A DNA stretch of 64,000 nt from Serpula lacrymans var. lacrymans S7.9. Lineage: Eukaryota; Basidiomycota; Agaricomycetes; Boletales; Serpulaceae. The DNA lies in NCBI RefSeq assembly GCF_000218685.1, contig NW_006763299.1, positions 186,001 through 250,000 on the forward strand. The letters are read 5' to 3'. The notes under the pieces are model-generated. The model searched no databases. It was not told the DNA's origin and was given only the letters and a program-made list of their open reading frames with translations. A program made the position numbers and the translations under genes. Shown here in pieces: positions 24,277 to 36,330 of this stretch. Within the stretch, counting starts at the first letter, position 1; every line of letters starts with the position of its first letter.

Positions 24277-26891
24277 TGCCACGATCACCCCAGTGGACCC
24301 ACTCGATCACTCCCGGGCCCGAGACGGGTTGACGTCGTCGTTGCGATCGGGATGACGTGCGATTGGGGGTTGGGGCGGGGGGAAAGGAGGAAAGTGGAAG
24401 AGATAGAGATGACGGTGTGTTGGCGAAAAAAAAAAAATTATAGATCGTAGTCGGCAGGTCCGTGTCAATCCGTGTGTGTACTCCCACTGCCCAGCCCCCA
24501 CCACTTGGAGCCCTGAGCGTCACCAAAACTTTTTATTTCCTCTGAGAGACAATACCAATGATACCAAGTCTCATGATGATGAAATACGGTACGCACTGGG
24601 ATTCTCGACTCTCTCGATCAACTCGTGATCACGATCAATGATCATGACATCCGCCATTTGACATTTCTGCAAATCGTCAATTGTCAATTCTGTTATCCCT
24701 CTCAACTGTTACAAGAGAGGTTGTATTTATGATATTGAAACCCCCAAGGCACACGCTGGGGTACAGCTGATAAGTCAGGATATAAGTACTTCTTGACTGA
24801 TACTGATACTGAGGCGAGGCACGTCGAGGCACATGTCCGCGTCATCTTAGTCTGAATCTCTTCAATGATGGTAATAAAACCACGGACCTTCTTTGCTGGC
24901 TTTTGTCGTTCAGGTTTGGGCTCTTGAGACAAGGGGAGAGGCACGATACGAGGCACGTCAGGACCCCGCCATCCACAGCAGCGAGGGGAATAAAAAGTAA
25001 AAATTAAGGTGACATATGATATGTTCAGTACAAGCCCAAGGGGACTTGGCAGGAAGATTCCCTAGTATGAGACTGAGCGAATTCATTTCAATTTGAAGCG
25101 CACTCACCAACCTTCCAGATCTGCTCGATCGCGACCTAGGTTTGAAATTCAACGGCTCCGACTCGATACCGCTCAATACCCAATAACCAATCGCAATCAT
25201 TGGCGACACTCACTCGCATTGAATAATTGAATACGCCAGCCCACCGGTAGACCGGCTTTCTCGAGTTCCATGGCCAGGGATGTCAGCATCTAGAAGAAAG
25301 TCTCGGAACGCCAGTGGGAAAAGGTCAACGAAAAGGTCTGAATACCGAATACCCACTGCCAGGCGTTCAAGTTGTCACTCTTCGGAATAGTCTCGACTCG
25401 GAGTCACGAGAGCAAGTTCGATTTGGAACGACCACGCGATCTCTCGAGTGTTGCCCAAAAGACCGATTATCGCGATTTGTTATAGCCCGAGCCCGAGTCT
25501 GAGGCCCCAGTACTGAGTATCAGATGGCATATGGGATGAGAAAAACGCTGCGTCGGGAATTGACACTTTTGATATTGCTTGCCGTCGCTGTCACTGCCGG
25601 CCGGCATCGAAAAAAACACTACCAGTGGGACTGTCCCGTCAGAAGAATCCGAAGAAGAACTCCTCGAAGGAGCAGAAGGGAGAAGAACGTGTAATATGAA
25701 TACTAGCACAAGGTTCTGGAAATATCAAATGATTTCCAACGCATGTGTGGCCCCCCACTGCCCACATTTTATTTTGACATTTGACGTTTGACAAGCTTGG
25801 GATCGTCGCAGTTGCTGACCGGCTGACCTTGTGCAGCTTGAGTCGTCGAAAACTTTTCGCCTGTGGGAGTTTGCATCAGATTTCTGTTAGGGACCTTGAT
25901 GACATGATGCAATTGAAGTGGTTGAATTCGAAGAGCGTCCGAGCGAAGGCTGCGACGTAGTAAAAACGATATTCTGATCAGAAGGGGCTAGTGCCTCGAA
26001 ACAACTTTGTCCTCGTTTTCATTTTCCACCCACCGAGTGAATCATGCAATATGACATGACTGATCATGAGACCTGACCCCCTTAAGGCCCTTCAAGCTTT
26101 AAATTCAAGTTCCTTTCCTTCCATATGTACACACATGCTGTCACCCTTATACCAAAAAATTCCAAATTCCGAGAGGTACCTCTACTATAATTATATAATA
26201 ATAATGTTTCTTTTCCCATTCACCATTCAAAAATTACAGCTTCGATTCAATTATGATATTTACATACTCTGACTGGGTCCCAATGCGACTCTCAAGGGCG
26301 ACAATCAAGGGATTTCATTAATAAAAGTGATCAGTCATGCTCCCACCTGCCCAGCAATACACCTCGTATATCCTATTCGAGTCAAAACCGAACGTCGGCA
26401 TCGAGGTACGCCGCCGCCATCAGCCTTAATCACTGAGCGGTACAACTGTGCCCACCTCTGAAGGCCAAGAGTAACCTAGTCCAAGGGTCCGACATATTAA
26501 TGTATTATGAAGCAGCCCGTTCACGTCATGGAATTTATCGAACGATGCATGGACAGGACTCGATATCACGTCACCTCCCGAGTCCTCTCTTGGATTCATT
26601 GATTTATATCTCAAGCCTCAAGCCTTAGCATCGTGGATGCATGTGACAGCATATATATTGTCAAGTAACGAAACGGTAACGATAATGTTGGACGCACCGC
26701 ATCTTGATCAGAGATCATCGAAGAGCTCTTTAAGGGAACGCAAGCTAGGTTGACCCTGAACAGCTCAAGGATCAGGAATTCCGAATTGCCAGCGCATCTT
26801 TTTTTCCCTTTTTCGCGTCATGACTAACAGAACAATGGAGAGACCAAAATACTTGCACCATTGTTCATCCAGAGGTCACGTCATCTCGATT

Positions 26892-26902
26892 CCCCCCCCC
26901 CC
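26892..26902. repeat. Homopolymer C11
   Basis: Eleven consecutive C followed by AG and A8; a slippage-prone site. Confidence 0.9.
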
Positions 26903-29476
26903 AGAAAAAAAATGAGAGTTAATACACAATGCTAGTGGTGTTGATGCGCTCACTACATATAGAACTGGCAGTGCGCTGGCAGTGCTGGCATCATGCTTCT
27001 TCATATCAGAGATCTTCGGTGCGTATATTGGGGCTAGTTTGATAGCGGCAGCAACGGCCAGCAACAGTGGTCTCGATATCATTCCATCGTCCATTAACAA
27101 GCCACCGTGTCAGCCAACCAGCCACTGGTGACCGTTTCTTTAGCAATTCGTGCCTCAATTGCGTCGGGTTTGATGGATCTAGTGCTTGACTTGACTAGAT
27201 CGTTCGACTTTGATGCTGACTGATGTGATTACTTCAAGATAAGATGGCAAGGATAAGTAGGGGTCCGTCACACAGTTAGCATTATGAAACAATGGTAGGA
27301 CTGTAGCGCATCACCTCATTTAGTAAAAGTCGTTGCCCGTACGTGTGAGATTCACGATAGCTAAGTCCTAAAAGGTGTCGCATCCTTTACTGTGATCAAC
27401 TCGGCAGCGAACACCATTTAGAAGTCGATAATGCGCGAATTCCGTTCCTTCATTCCTTCATTAATTATTTTCGAGTGCTTGTTGGGTATAATAGGAATTT
27501 GATCCTAGCGTAAGCCCCCATCTCGCCTGTTGCCTCCTGCCAATGCCAACGTGCCACGGTGTCAGGCAGCTTGATAAATAAATAAAAAGTCGAGTCTGGA
27601 CTCTCAACGGTTATTGCGGCATTATGGAACAATGGTGGAGTGGTGCTGCTGCTACTACTATTACTGGCAGTAGCAACACCACGAAAAACCCAAACCGAGC
27701 CTAGCGAACCTCAGCCTCATCAGCGCGTCCACATTTGTATGATCGCTGGAAATACCATAGTGCCGCCGCCACCCATCAGAGATCGTCGATTGGGATGGCG
27801 GCGTCGGGGGCAGACCTCGTCACTGATAACCATCCCTCTAACTTGTTCTTTCAAGTTCCTTCCTATACTTCGCATAACAGCCTCCGAGCAGTCAAAACCG
27901 TGCCGTGCCTGCCAAACCTCAACCACCGGCAAACCCATGCATTCATTCATTCAGAATCCGAGCCATGTCGAGGCTCCTGTCAAAAGCAAAAGAAGGAAGG
28001 TTTCCAGAACCCAGATAACCGTGATCATGAGCTGTCATGCAGAAGTCAATAGAGCCACCCACCCCATTGTAAACCTTGAATATTAAATTCTGCAGGGTAG
28101 CTTGCAGTGATAGGCGAGTCTGGACCTCAGTTGCGGTTCAGAACGTTCCCATTTTTACAGCCTGGTCGATTGAACCCAAACGCGAGCCTGAACGTTCGTG
28201 CTAAGCAAACGCCTGCCAAAAAGTGCAAGGTATAACTCAAGTTTAAGCGGTGCGACTTGATTGCAAAAAAGGTACTGATACCATGGGATTGGCAAGCATC
28301 CCGGAAGATTCGGACACGAGAAATGGAGAGGGCTATGAAGCTGTCAAACCTCACTCAGGCCGGTTACACTGACAGTGTCATGGACTGTCAAGGTAAAAGA
28401 CAGACGCCGTGACAAGGCCTTTGGGGGGCTCGCTGTGTGGCTGGCTTTGGTTGTTTTTGGGGTCAGCGACCTCCGACGTGACGGACTGTGGAATATGTTT
28501 TCTAAGCGAGTTGAGTGGGGGACGTCAACATATTTTTACAGCTTCCGCGGCTGGACACGTTCAACGTGGTTTGGGTGCCGACGTCATTTTATTTTGGCAC
28601 AACCAACGTTCGACTCTGTTGCCTCTCGAGTCATACTGACGAAAAAAATAAAGCAGAAAATAAAAGAAGCCCTCCGATCATCACTACCACCCGTGGCATC
28701 TCATCTCGACGCCATATATCGCCATATTCGCCATTAGTCTACTCCAAAATATATTCACACTGACACCGACGACGAGTCACTCATCATGATGTTGTTTTCG
28801 TGAAGAAAAAATTAGATGGTTGATCTGCTCCGCAATAATAATAGACTCACGTCGTACGTACAGCGTGGGTTTCGCCATGGCCATTCTGCCATGGAAGAAC
28901 TCGACAGTGTGGTATTTTTCCTTGATATCTGAAGGCCTTTCTATCCCCATAGACCTCGCTGACTCACCCGTTCGTCACTTCGAAATCCCCAAAATCCCCA
29001 ACACTTTACGCTGCTACTTTCCAACGGCCGAAAAAAAATAAACTTGAAACTCACACATGTCCACAGACGCCCATGACCTTTCCAAGCGCCAAGTCGAGCT
29101 TCCACCGTCAGTCAGCATTTTTGAAAAAAATTTGAATTTCTGAAATCATTTCCACACACCACCGCCATCATACTTTTGAGTATCATCATGTATCACCGTA
29201 CTATCAAACCCCATATGTCTTCCGCTCCTCCACACTTCTATCCCGAAACTCCCCGGCGTATCATGTCCATCTGTAGTCTAAGAACTATATGTAAGAAGGG
29301 GGGTTCTAAGATAACTTGTGGATCATGGGACCACACTCGCCTCAACGCACATCATGCCATCATGCGTCGTCAACTCAACATTCCACCAGTTTTTCGCCCA
29401 GTCAGTCCAGTCACGCACCGCACATGCACACGCACACATGCCCTGTACGGTCACCAACGTCACCACCGAACCACCG

Positions 29477-29500
29477 ATAAATAATAATAATAATAATAAA
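29477..29500. repeat. Microsatellite (TAA)n
   Basis: About seven tandem TAA units in the noncoding region. Confidence 0.85.
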
Positions 29501-30128
29501 AGAAGATGAAGAAGACAGAAGAAGACGCTTGAAAGAGACGGAAATCATGGAGTCATGATGGCACGAGGATTGCCTACGACCGCATCAGAAAATACCACAA
29601 AACTTGACTAAAACCACCACTTGGAGAAGATGTCAAGAAAACCTTCGTCGTCGTCGAAGTACCGTTCGTTCTAGTCGATCATTCGCCAACGTTCAACAAC
29701 CAACAACCAACACTCAACACACTCCACCATCGACCGCCAGCCGCAACCGAACAACCGTGACTCTAAACCCTCCCAAACCCTCCCAATGCCCCCCAAATTC
29801 CCCCAAACTCGGATACCCCATCGTCACATCCAGTCAGTCAGCACCCACAGCACCCTGAACCTACAGAGAACTGTCAACACAACACGTCAGCGCGTCAAAC
29901 CCCCCTCTCCGTCTATCCGTTCTCCCTTATCCACCCTCCGTCTGCCGCTCTTCAATACAATCCCAGTTCCACTTCGAGTCATATTCTTACCGCAACAGCC
30001 CCCCCTCTCCCTGGCCGCGCCGCCGTCAAAAAATAACCCTCAAGCCTCGAGGCCAAGACACACCCAAGCCTATCAAAGTGAAGGATAAAGATAACGATAA
30101 AGGTTTTAATTTTTACCGCCATCGGCAA

Positions 30129-30150
30129 TGTCAGTGTCAGTGTCAATGTC
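30129..30150. repeat. Short tandem repeat (TGTCAG/A)
   Basis: Three to four 6-bp units, the last with one substitution. Confidence 0.7.
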
Positions 30151-30607
30151 GACTACTACACGTGTCTCAGCGGCGTTTCGTCAGACGTCAAACGACACAA
30201 CTACCACGACTGGGCGACTGGGCGGGCAAACTGGGCGAAGAGGACCCTACCAGTGCCAGTGACTGTGCGCCGCTAACTAAATTGTAAAATCATACCGCAC
30301 CAGAATTTAGAAAGCACGTCTTCATTTTAAAATAAAATAAAATAAAAAAGATGTCTTGTTATAACACACACCCCCACCCCATTCCCAACGCAACATCACC
30401 AACCCCTTGCCAAAAGTAACTCTCTTCAAGCTGAGAGCCACCCACCACGCAATTCGAAGCGCCTGTGACTCGAGCGAGATCCTTCATATCCTTAAGCTTC
30501 TTCTTCTTCTCCGAACTGGCGCGGGAAATAATACCACCCACCCACCCCCACCGCCGTACTGTGACTGTAAGACGATAAGACAACTTGAACCTTGGCTCAG
30601 GCCTCGA

Positions 30608-30618
30608 GGGGGGGGGGG
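30608..30618. repeat. Homopolymer G11
   Basis: Eleven consecutive G in the noncoding region. Confidence 0.9.
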
Positions 30619-31856
30619 ATTAGAAAAGTCTAAGCGAGGATATGCTGTAGGAAGCCTGACGCCACAAAGAGGCGCCAGAAGCTTCCGAGTCAGACGGCTA
30701 CTGACTGCGAGGGTCGTCGCGCGCGATTCTCCCGAAGTCCGAGTCGAAAGGCAAGAATGAAAGGATAGGTAAAACAAAATGCAGAAAATAATGCAAATAA
30801 AAAAGTAAAACAAAACAAGAAGCACACTATGACTCGATCACCATGTGCGTTGATCAAAGACTGCAGCTCAAACGCCAGAGTACCATCACGGTCACGAACG
30901 ATAGCGTGTTTTCTTCTAAAATCAGAGCACGCTAGCTCCATGGACCATGATAGCAAGCTAGCTTTGAGACGCCAGGCTGATTGGTTGCATCCTGATCAGA
31001 GACATAACGTCTTGGTAGTCACGATGCGGCCGAGCTCGCCAACACGTCGCGTCGTGCAAAGTCATCCCGATTCTTAATTAAAGAAGAATGCATCCGCGTA
31101 AACCGCAACAATTCTGAAGGGGGGCGGGCGGGAAAGGAAAGGAACGGATGACCGCCATCGGTGAGCCGCGGTAAGCCTGCAAGCCGCGGTTAACCCAACG
31201 GCAAGGACCACTAGTCCAGCCTGATCGAGTCTAACCGCCTTCTGGCGCGCACCCACTCGTATTATTATCGTTCGTCCTTTCACCATAATTTCGATAATCA
31301 TCGCTTTACCCGCACCGGAACCGAATAGCGGCGCACCCGACCCCGATATGCACGAGTTCATTAAGCCTGCCTCCTTGGGCTGACTGTTGGCTTGGTCATA
31401 CACCTTACATGCTTAATCATGCCCCTACGACCCAAGGCCAAGGACATGGCTCAGCATGCTAGGAGCTGATCGACTTCGCTTGTAGGTAATTAGGCACTGC
31501 AATGTGTGATATGACACAAGGGAGGCGCTAGAGTAAGGGTGCGTGTTGATGCGGATGCTGGGTTCGAGGGATCCAGTAGCAGGAACAGAAAGCGGAGTGG
31601 AGTTCGAGGAGCAAAGAAGAAAATCAAAGAGCTAGAAGAACAGAGGAGCCGCCGGCGCCGTGAGGGAACGACAGATAAGGCGCCCGACACACGACAAAGG
31701 AACCATACTGCAAGACGCCGTTTGATAAGGAGAATAGACAGCAAAGCCGAAATGGGCCATCGGCATCAGATCATCAAAGCACAGTCAAAAAGCGTGGTGC
31801 AAGAGATAGCAGGGTATGTGGAATCTAGGGAGTGGACGCTGAAAGAGGGGACTTAC

Positions 31857-34175
31857 GCATCTGCGATTGGGACCATGGCAAGACCGTGATATGCATCGAC
31901 CAAGAACGCGCGCGAGGAGACCAGGGAGTATGCGTGGTAGAACCCGGCCAGGGTTATCTCCCTCGTGTCTACCATCTGGAAAGGAGCGCCAGGAACGTTG
32001 TTTTCAGCACGAACTTCAGCGCGATCAGCTCCATTTTTATCGTTCGCACCAGATGAACTGTCAGTACCTTCATAACTTGTCAATGCCTCCCTTCCATCCT
32101 CGCTCCCGCGCACGAAGACTGATCGCAGTGTGGGCTCCACGATGTCGAAATAATACTGACGAACCTCATCCTACGATAAAGAAGGTTGCATTACAAGGTT
32201 AGTCAGTAAATTGGAAAGGTTTGATCTTTGATTGATATTTGTGAGAAACGAAGCAGAACGACAAGTCAAAGAATAGTGAACAGAGGAGATCACGTGCATG
32301 AGGATAAGCCAAATGTGAACGGTTAAGTCAAAAGGGTCAAGATCAGATGGCATAGTTAAGTTGAGCAAAAACTGCTATCCAGGATGGAAAATGGTCAGGA
32401 TCGTTGTTTAGAGTCTGATGAAGAAAGATGACGATAAGTGATTTCGGAGATGCGCGAGGCCATAGAAGCATCCTGGAGCGTCCTAAGAGCTAACTCTGTA
32501 CAGCAATCCAGCCGGCAAAGTGCGCAGGATGCAAGGATGAGGGCAGCGGTACGCGTGGCAGAGACGCGCATAGGAAAAAATGCAAGCCCTTTGCGCATGG
32601 CTACCGCACTAGAACGACAATTGTGCGGGAAAAAGCGAACCTCCGGAAGAACCCACAGGAGACTCGTCTCAATACCGCAGTGACGTTGCAAAACATACCG
32701 AGTCAAGTAGCGCAAATGGAAAGGATTGGAATACACCGAAATGAGTGACCCGATAACGAAAAATGATATCAGAGTCCCCACCAAAGGCCCAGAAGCCAAA
32801 TATAGAGCCAAGATAGAACACCAGAATAAAATAGAAAGATACGATAATGGAGTAAAGACATACCAACAACCCTTGCACTTCTCTCTCGATCTCGGTGTTT
32901 CTAAGCCATTCTCGTGCAACAAGACCATCTCGTAAGCGATCACATCCTGAGCATCCTGAACTTTCGAGTGCTTCAAATGCGCAGTCCTCACGAAAGTGTC
33001 TGCCCCTGGCGCCTGTAAGATTTTCCGCGAACTTGCGTGCTGTGGAGAGTGCAGTATCACTTCCGCGGTTGGTACAATCCTGTGTGTGCAGAATGCCGTC
33101 CTCGACACCCCAAAAGAGAGCAATGTCTACAATTTCCCGCGGCAAGCTCTGGAGGTACCCGAACCATCGTGATTCCACGTCTCGCAACCTGCCGCGGGGG
33201 GATGCCGCCACAAAAATTGTGAGGAACGGGTAAGTCCAGGAAGTACGAGTGGCATAAGAATGTTAATAGGACGATGAATAAAGGAGCGGGTACGATATTT
33301 TTGGAAGGCGTGTGTAGAGACAGATTGGAGGGTGGAGTTAGGACGCCAGATATGTGAAGAAGTCACCGGAAAGGAACGTGTGAATGATGAGACAGTGAAG
33401 AAAGTTGTGCATCGAAGGAACAGGCGAAAGCGAACGGGCGCGTGTGAGTTTGGAGTGATGCCAATCAGAAAATATGAGAACAATGAGCGGCAGAACTTCA
33501 TTAAGTCAGGGGGAAGACGTACAACTCTCCGTATAGGGCGAGTGCAAGAGCGAGGTGTGCACCGTTGCCGTACGGGATGGGAGCGATCAGCTGGGACAAA
33601 GAACAAGATCTTACTGAGAGAACAGCACTTTTTGGGATGTGCACGACTAAAATTAAAATGAGGGTGAATCAACATTAAACGTGACAACAAGAACAGCAGG
33701 AAGTGATGCAGATTCTCGCTGTCAACCCAACGGAATGTAAATCCAGTGTGTTCATTCAGATCCACTATCAGCAGGTCACACACACTGCAGACAGGTATTG
33801 TACGGTGGCCGTCGCCTATAGAAGACGTTGATAGCAGCAACGCATTAAAAATCAGGAGATCGAGAAAAGGCCCAAAAGATAATCATACGTCAAATCAAGA
33901 AGAAGACACAGGAATGCGAGTCTGGGAACTATGGGGCTAGGAATAGGGAAATCACCGTATCTGCACTCACGAGTAGCGGGAGATTCGATGCATTCACGAG
34001 ACCACACGCTTATTGCACCATCGCCACCAACAAATTCGCTGATACCTGCATTGTCCGACGATATGTCTCCATCATGGTTACCGTTCTCGATGATGCGTAT
34101 CCGTGAATCGATTCGAATGCCGTTATTGCTGCACCAACCGAGCAGAGTCATGATTCTGTCAGATGGCATATGCAT
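31857..34175 (-). CDS. SET-domain protein (lysine methyltransferase-like), apparently truncated
   Basis: The frame fragments match the fungal SET-domain family related to ribosomal lysine methyltransferases and SETD3/SETD6. Supported exons on the minus strand: 34175-33971 (MPSDRIMTLLGWCSNNGIRID, then ISVWSRECIESPAT), an uncertain short exon near 33830-33760, 33590-33523 (IPYGNGAHLALALALYGEL), 33188-32864 (SRWFGYLQSLPREIVDIALF, EWLRNTEIEREVQG) and 32170-31857 (YYFDIVEPTLRSVF, HAYSLVSSRAFLVDAYHGLAMVPIADA). The frame then reads GCG TAA; a splice donor (gcgtaagt) overlaps it. The catalytic core that should follow (FNH and the later Tyr) was not found downstream. Introns here run to 330-690 bp, against about 55 bp elsewhere. 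It may be a truncated gene or pseudogene. An upstream ATG in the same frame at 34472 lacks family similarity. Confidence 0.6.
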
Positions 34176-34762
34176 CTTTTGACACGGTACTATACGGGTA
34201 TCTTTTACTTGAGATTTGAATGTAGTATGGAACAGGAAGAGACAGATGCAGGACTTGTTTCCCAGTATCGCTTCACAGTACAGCACGTCCCGCCGGCAGG
34301 CGTGGGACAGCCAGACCGGCCAACGGCCATTGTGGCGTCCTACAGCAACCATGTCAAGAACCTCAGTACAAGAATCTCGTCTCGCCAGGTTCGCGGGTAC
34401 GTGCTCCAGAAAAGACTCGTATGTGGGAACAAAAGCTGTCATCCCTTCACTGTTAACTACAAAACGGGGCATAACTCCAGCTTAACCTTGTTCTCTGGGA
34501 CTTAGCATGAGTAACGCGGGTACGGAACGCAGCTGCTCAATCAACCGCGGCAACAGCATGTGCTCCTACCATTTCAATTACAGCACACGTAAAAAATAGT
34601 AACAATGGTGGTCTCGTATTATATTAGTCGCAGCTGCTCACCAGAGATCGAGTAACTGAGCAGCCATCCAGTCCAGATAGCACTCGCGAGAACAAGACCG
34701 AAGCGTCGTGTATACGTATACGGGTATATCCTTTAGCTTGCCATTCGTGTCCTCTCTCCTAA
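34176..34762. other. Intergenic, SHR3 3' end to SET gene start
   Basis: A 587-bp spacer between two minus-strand genes. An open frame (34472 to 34176, in frame with the SET gene) covers part of it, but its protein resembles nothing I know and is probably leader sequence. Confidence 0.4.
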
Positions 34763-35741
34763 TCATTCTGTCTTGTCCTTCTCGCCACGAGCACTGCTCG
34801 AGGAGGATCCGTTCACTTCCGTCTTCGCTTTCCGCTCTTGTGCCTCCATTCTAGCCAATTCTCTCAGCTCTGCCCGGCGTGCGTACTCTTGTCCACCCTG
34901 TCATCGCACAGGCAGTCAGAATAAGGAACAATACAAAACGAAAAGCAAAGAAAAAAGGGGAAAGCGAGCAAGGAAGCGGAAGACGCAGTTCCGCATCACT
35001 GCGCAGCTAATTTGGGCTTAATGACGACAAATCGCCCTTCGAGGTGTATGAGAACACAACAACCAAAGAGAGTGTAGTGCGTATTACTAGAAGAGTGGAG
35101 TGCGAGTCTCACCTGAAGTACTAATATTGCACCAAGGATGACTATCATGATAGTGTTCCCAGCAGAGAGTACTCGCATTGCTTCGACACGGTCCGCACGC
35201 GTGTCTATGCTCTCGACAGGCGTCACAATCGTACGCAAAGACGGGATAGTCACTGCAGTGTACACCGCAACACCGAAAATATAGGCCGCTGTCGAGATAT
35301 CCTACATAAGGACTGGCCCCAAGTTGAATAAGAGCAAGGACACTCACCGAGACTCGATCCGTCAAAGAACATCGCACTTTCATCCCATTTGTGTAGTTTT
35401 GCAACCAGCCCTAGTACTCCCACTCCAATGAAGCCATGTAGCAACGCCTAAGGCCGTGCATAGTCGTGTCAAATTACGCTCATCAGTAGGATAATGAGGT
35501 GTACACACCTTAATGGCAGGTGGGGCATTGAAAAACGTCGTATAAAAATGAAACCCGTCCTCTATAATCTCATTCGTCAAATCCTGGTGTAAGACTCTAT
35601 GGTCGACGAAATAACATATGAATAACACCCCTACAAATCAAATTCGAGTCTCATTAGTCCACATCAACACGACAAAAAGGTCATTCACGCACCCAAAAGA
35701 AAAGAGCAAGAGGCCAATACTGCTCCTTGTCTGAATCCCAT
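34763..35741 (-). CDS. SHR3: ER amino-acid-permease chaperone Shr3 (Psh3)
   Basis: Polytopic ER membrane protein that keeps amino acid permeases from aggregating and helps load them into COPII vesicles (family knowledge). Exons on the minus strand: 35741-35693, 35630-35509, 35447-35348, 35288-35113, 34897-34763; 193 aa in frame, the usual fungal size. Four hydrophobic segments are visible: the N-terminal one (VLASCSFLLGVLFICYF), one after APPAIKALLHG, one over AAYIFGVAVYTAVTI, and one near the end (NTIMIVILGAILVLQ). Conserved family blocks are AKLHKWDESAMFFDGSS and TIPSLRTIVTP. The tail is charged (ELRELARMEAQERKAK), as expected for the cytosolic coat-binding end. Confidence 0.92.
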
Positions 35742-36330
35742 TTTTTACTGCGTGAATGTATCGTTTCCAAGTGGTTGACGGCAAGTGCCTTGGTTGATAT
35801 CGAGTCGTCTGCGCTATCGCATACGTACGCGTGGTACGATACTCATATCGCCGGCACTCTTTGACGCGCGCACCGACAGACCCGAGGCTCACTCCCGTTG
35901 TATCACATTTTCATATCCACATCTTCATCCCAAACCGTTAAAGACATGTTAGATTCATGTGCATGAGCACTGACATGTACATAGATTTTTGTAGGGGGTC
36001 CATGCTAGTACGCCTAAGTATCATGGGTATCATCATATATATGGTAACAAAAACCAGGGAATATGAACTCGAACGCAACCACAGGAAAAAGAAAAGAGAG
36101 CTCTAACACAAAAGAAACTAAATGAAGATGGAAAAAAAATATATCAAGGTGAAGTATAGTACTATCCTACATTAGAAATCTGTTGTTTTGGAAGCATTGT
36201 AAAACGTCGCATGCACCGTATATATGGCCGGGGTTGTCGTGATTAAAAGTCCTCGACCACATAGGGAGAGATAAGTCGATAGTAAGGCATGTGAAGGAGA
36301 CGCTAGGGGAATGCAGAAGGGATATCCTCT
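35742..36330. other. Intergenic, SHR3 promoter / BEM3 3' end
   Basis: A 589-bp spacer between two minus-strand genes. It is AT-rich in its middle and shows no open frame. Confidence 0.5.

Larger units (their letters stand above)
17152..31852. other. 14.7-kb region with no supportable protein-coding gene
   Basis: I see no gene here that I can defend. Open frames are short (none over about 150 codons), have no recognisable domains and do not chain into a plausible exon series. Composition changes in patches: about 21.85-22.6 kb is strongly pyrimidine-rich on the plus strand, and short tandem repeats and homopolymers recur throughout (listed separately). Both flanking genes, SMB1 and the SET gene, run into the region with their 3' ends, so it is not a promoter region of either. 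It could be regulatory DNA, a source of long noncoding RNA, a small centromere-like region, or a relic of insertion. The sequence alone does not decide. Confidence 0.6.

Noticed and set aside
27640..28086. 148-codon plus-strand frame starting with a leucine run resembling a signal peptide
   Set aside because: It begins at GTG, not ATG, has no domain, and the leucine run comes from a CTG/CTA repeat.
17152..31852. Possible transposon or mating-type locus in the desert
   Set aside because: No reverse transcriptase, transposase, integrase, terminal repeat, homeodomain or pheromone-receptor signature was seen.
31539..31889. 116-codon basic plus-strand frame antisense to the end of the SET gene
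   Set aside because: It starts at a non-ATG codon, is low complexity, and overlaps a conserved exon on the other strand.
34176..34472. In-frame N-terminal extension of the SET protein
   Set aside because: It has no similarity to the family, whose members begin close to the MPSDRIMTLLGWC segment.
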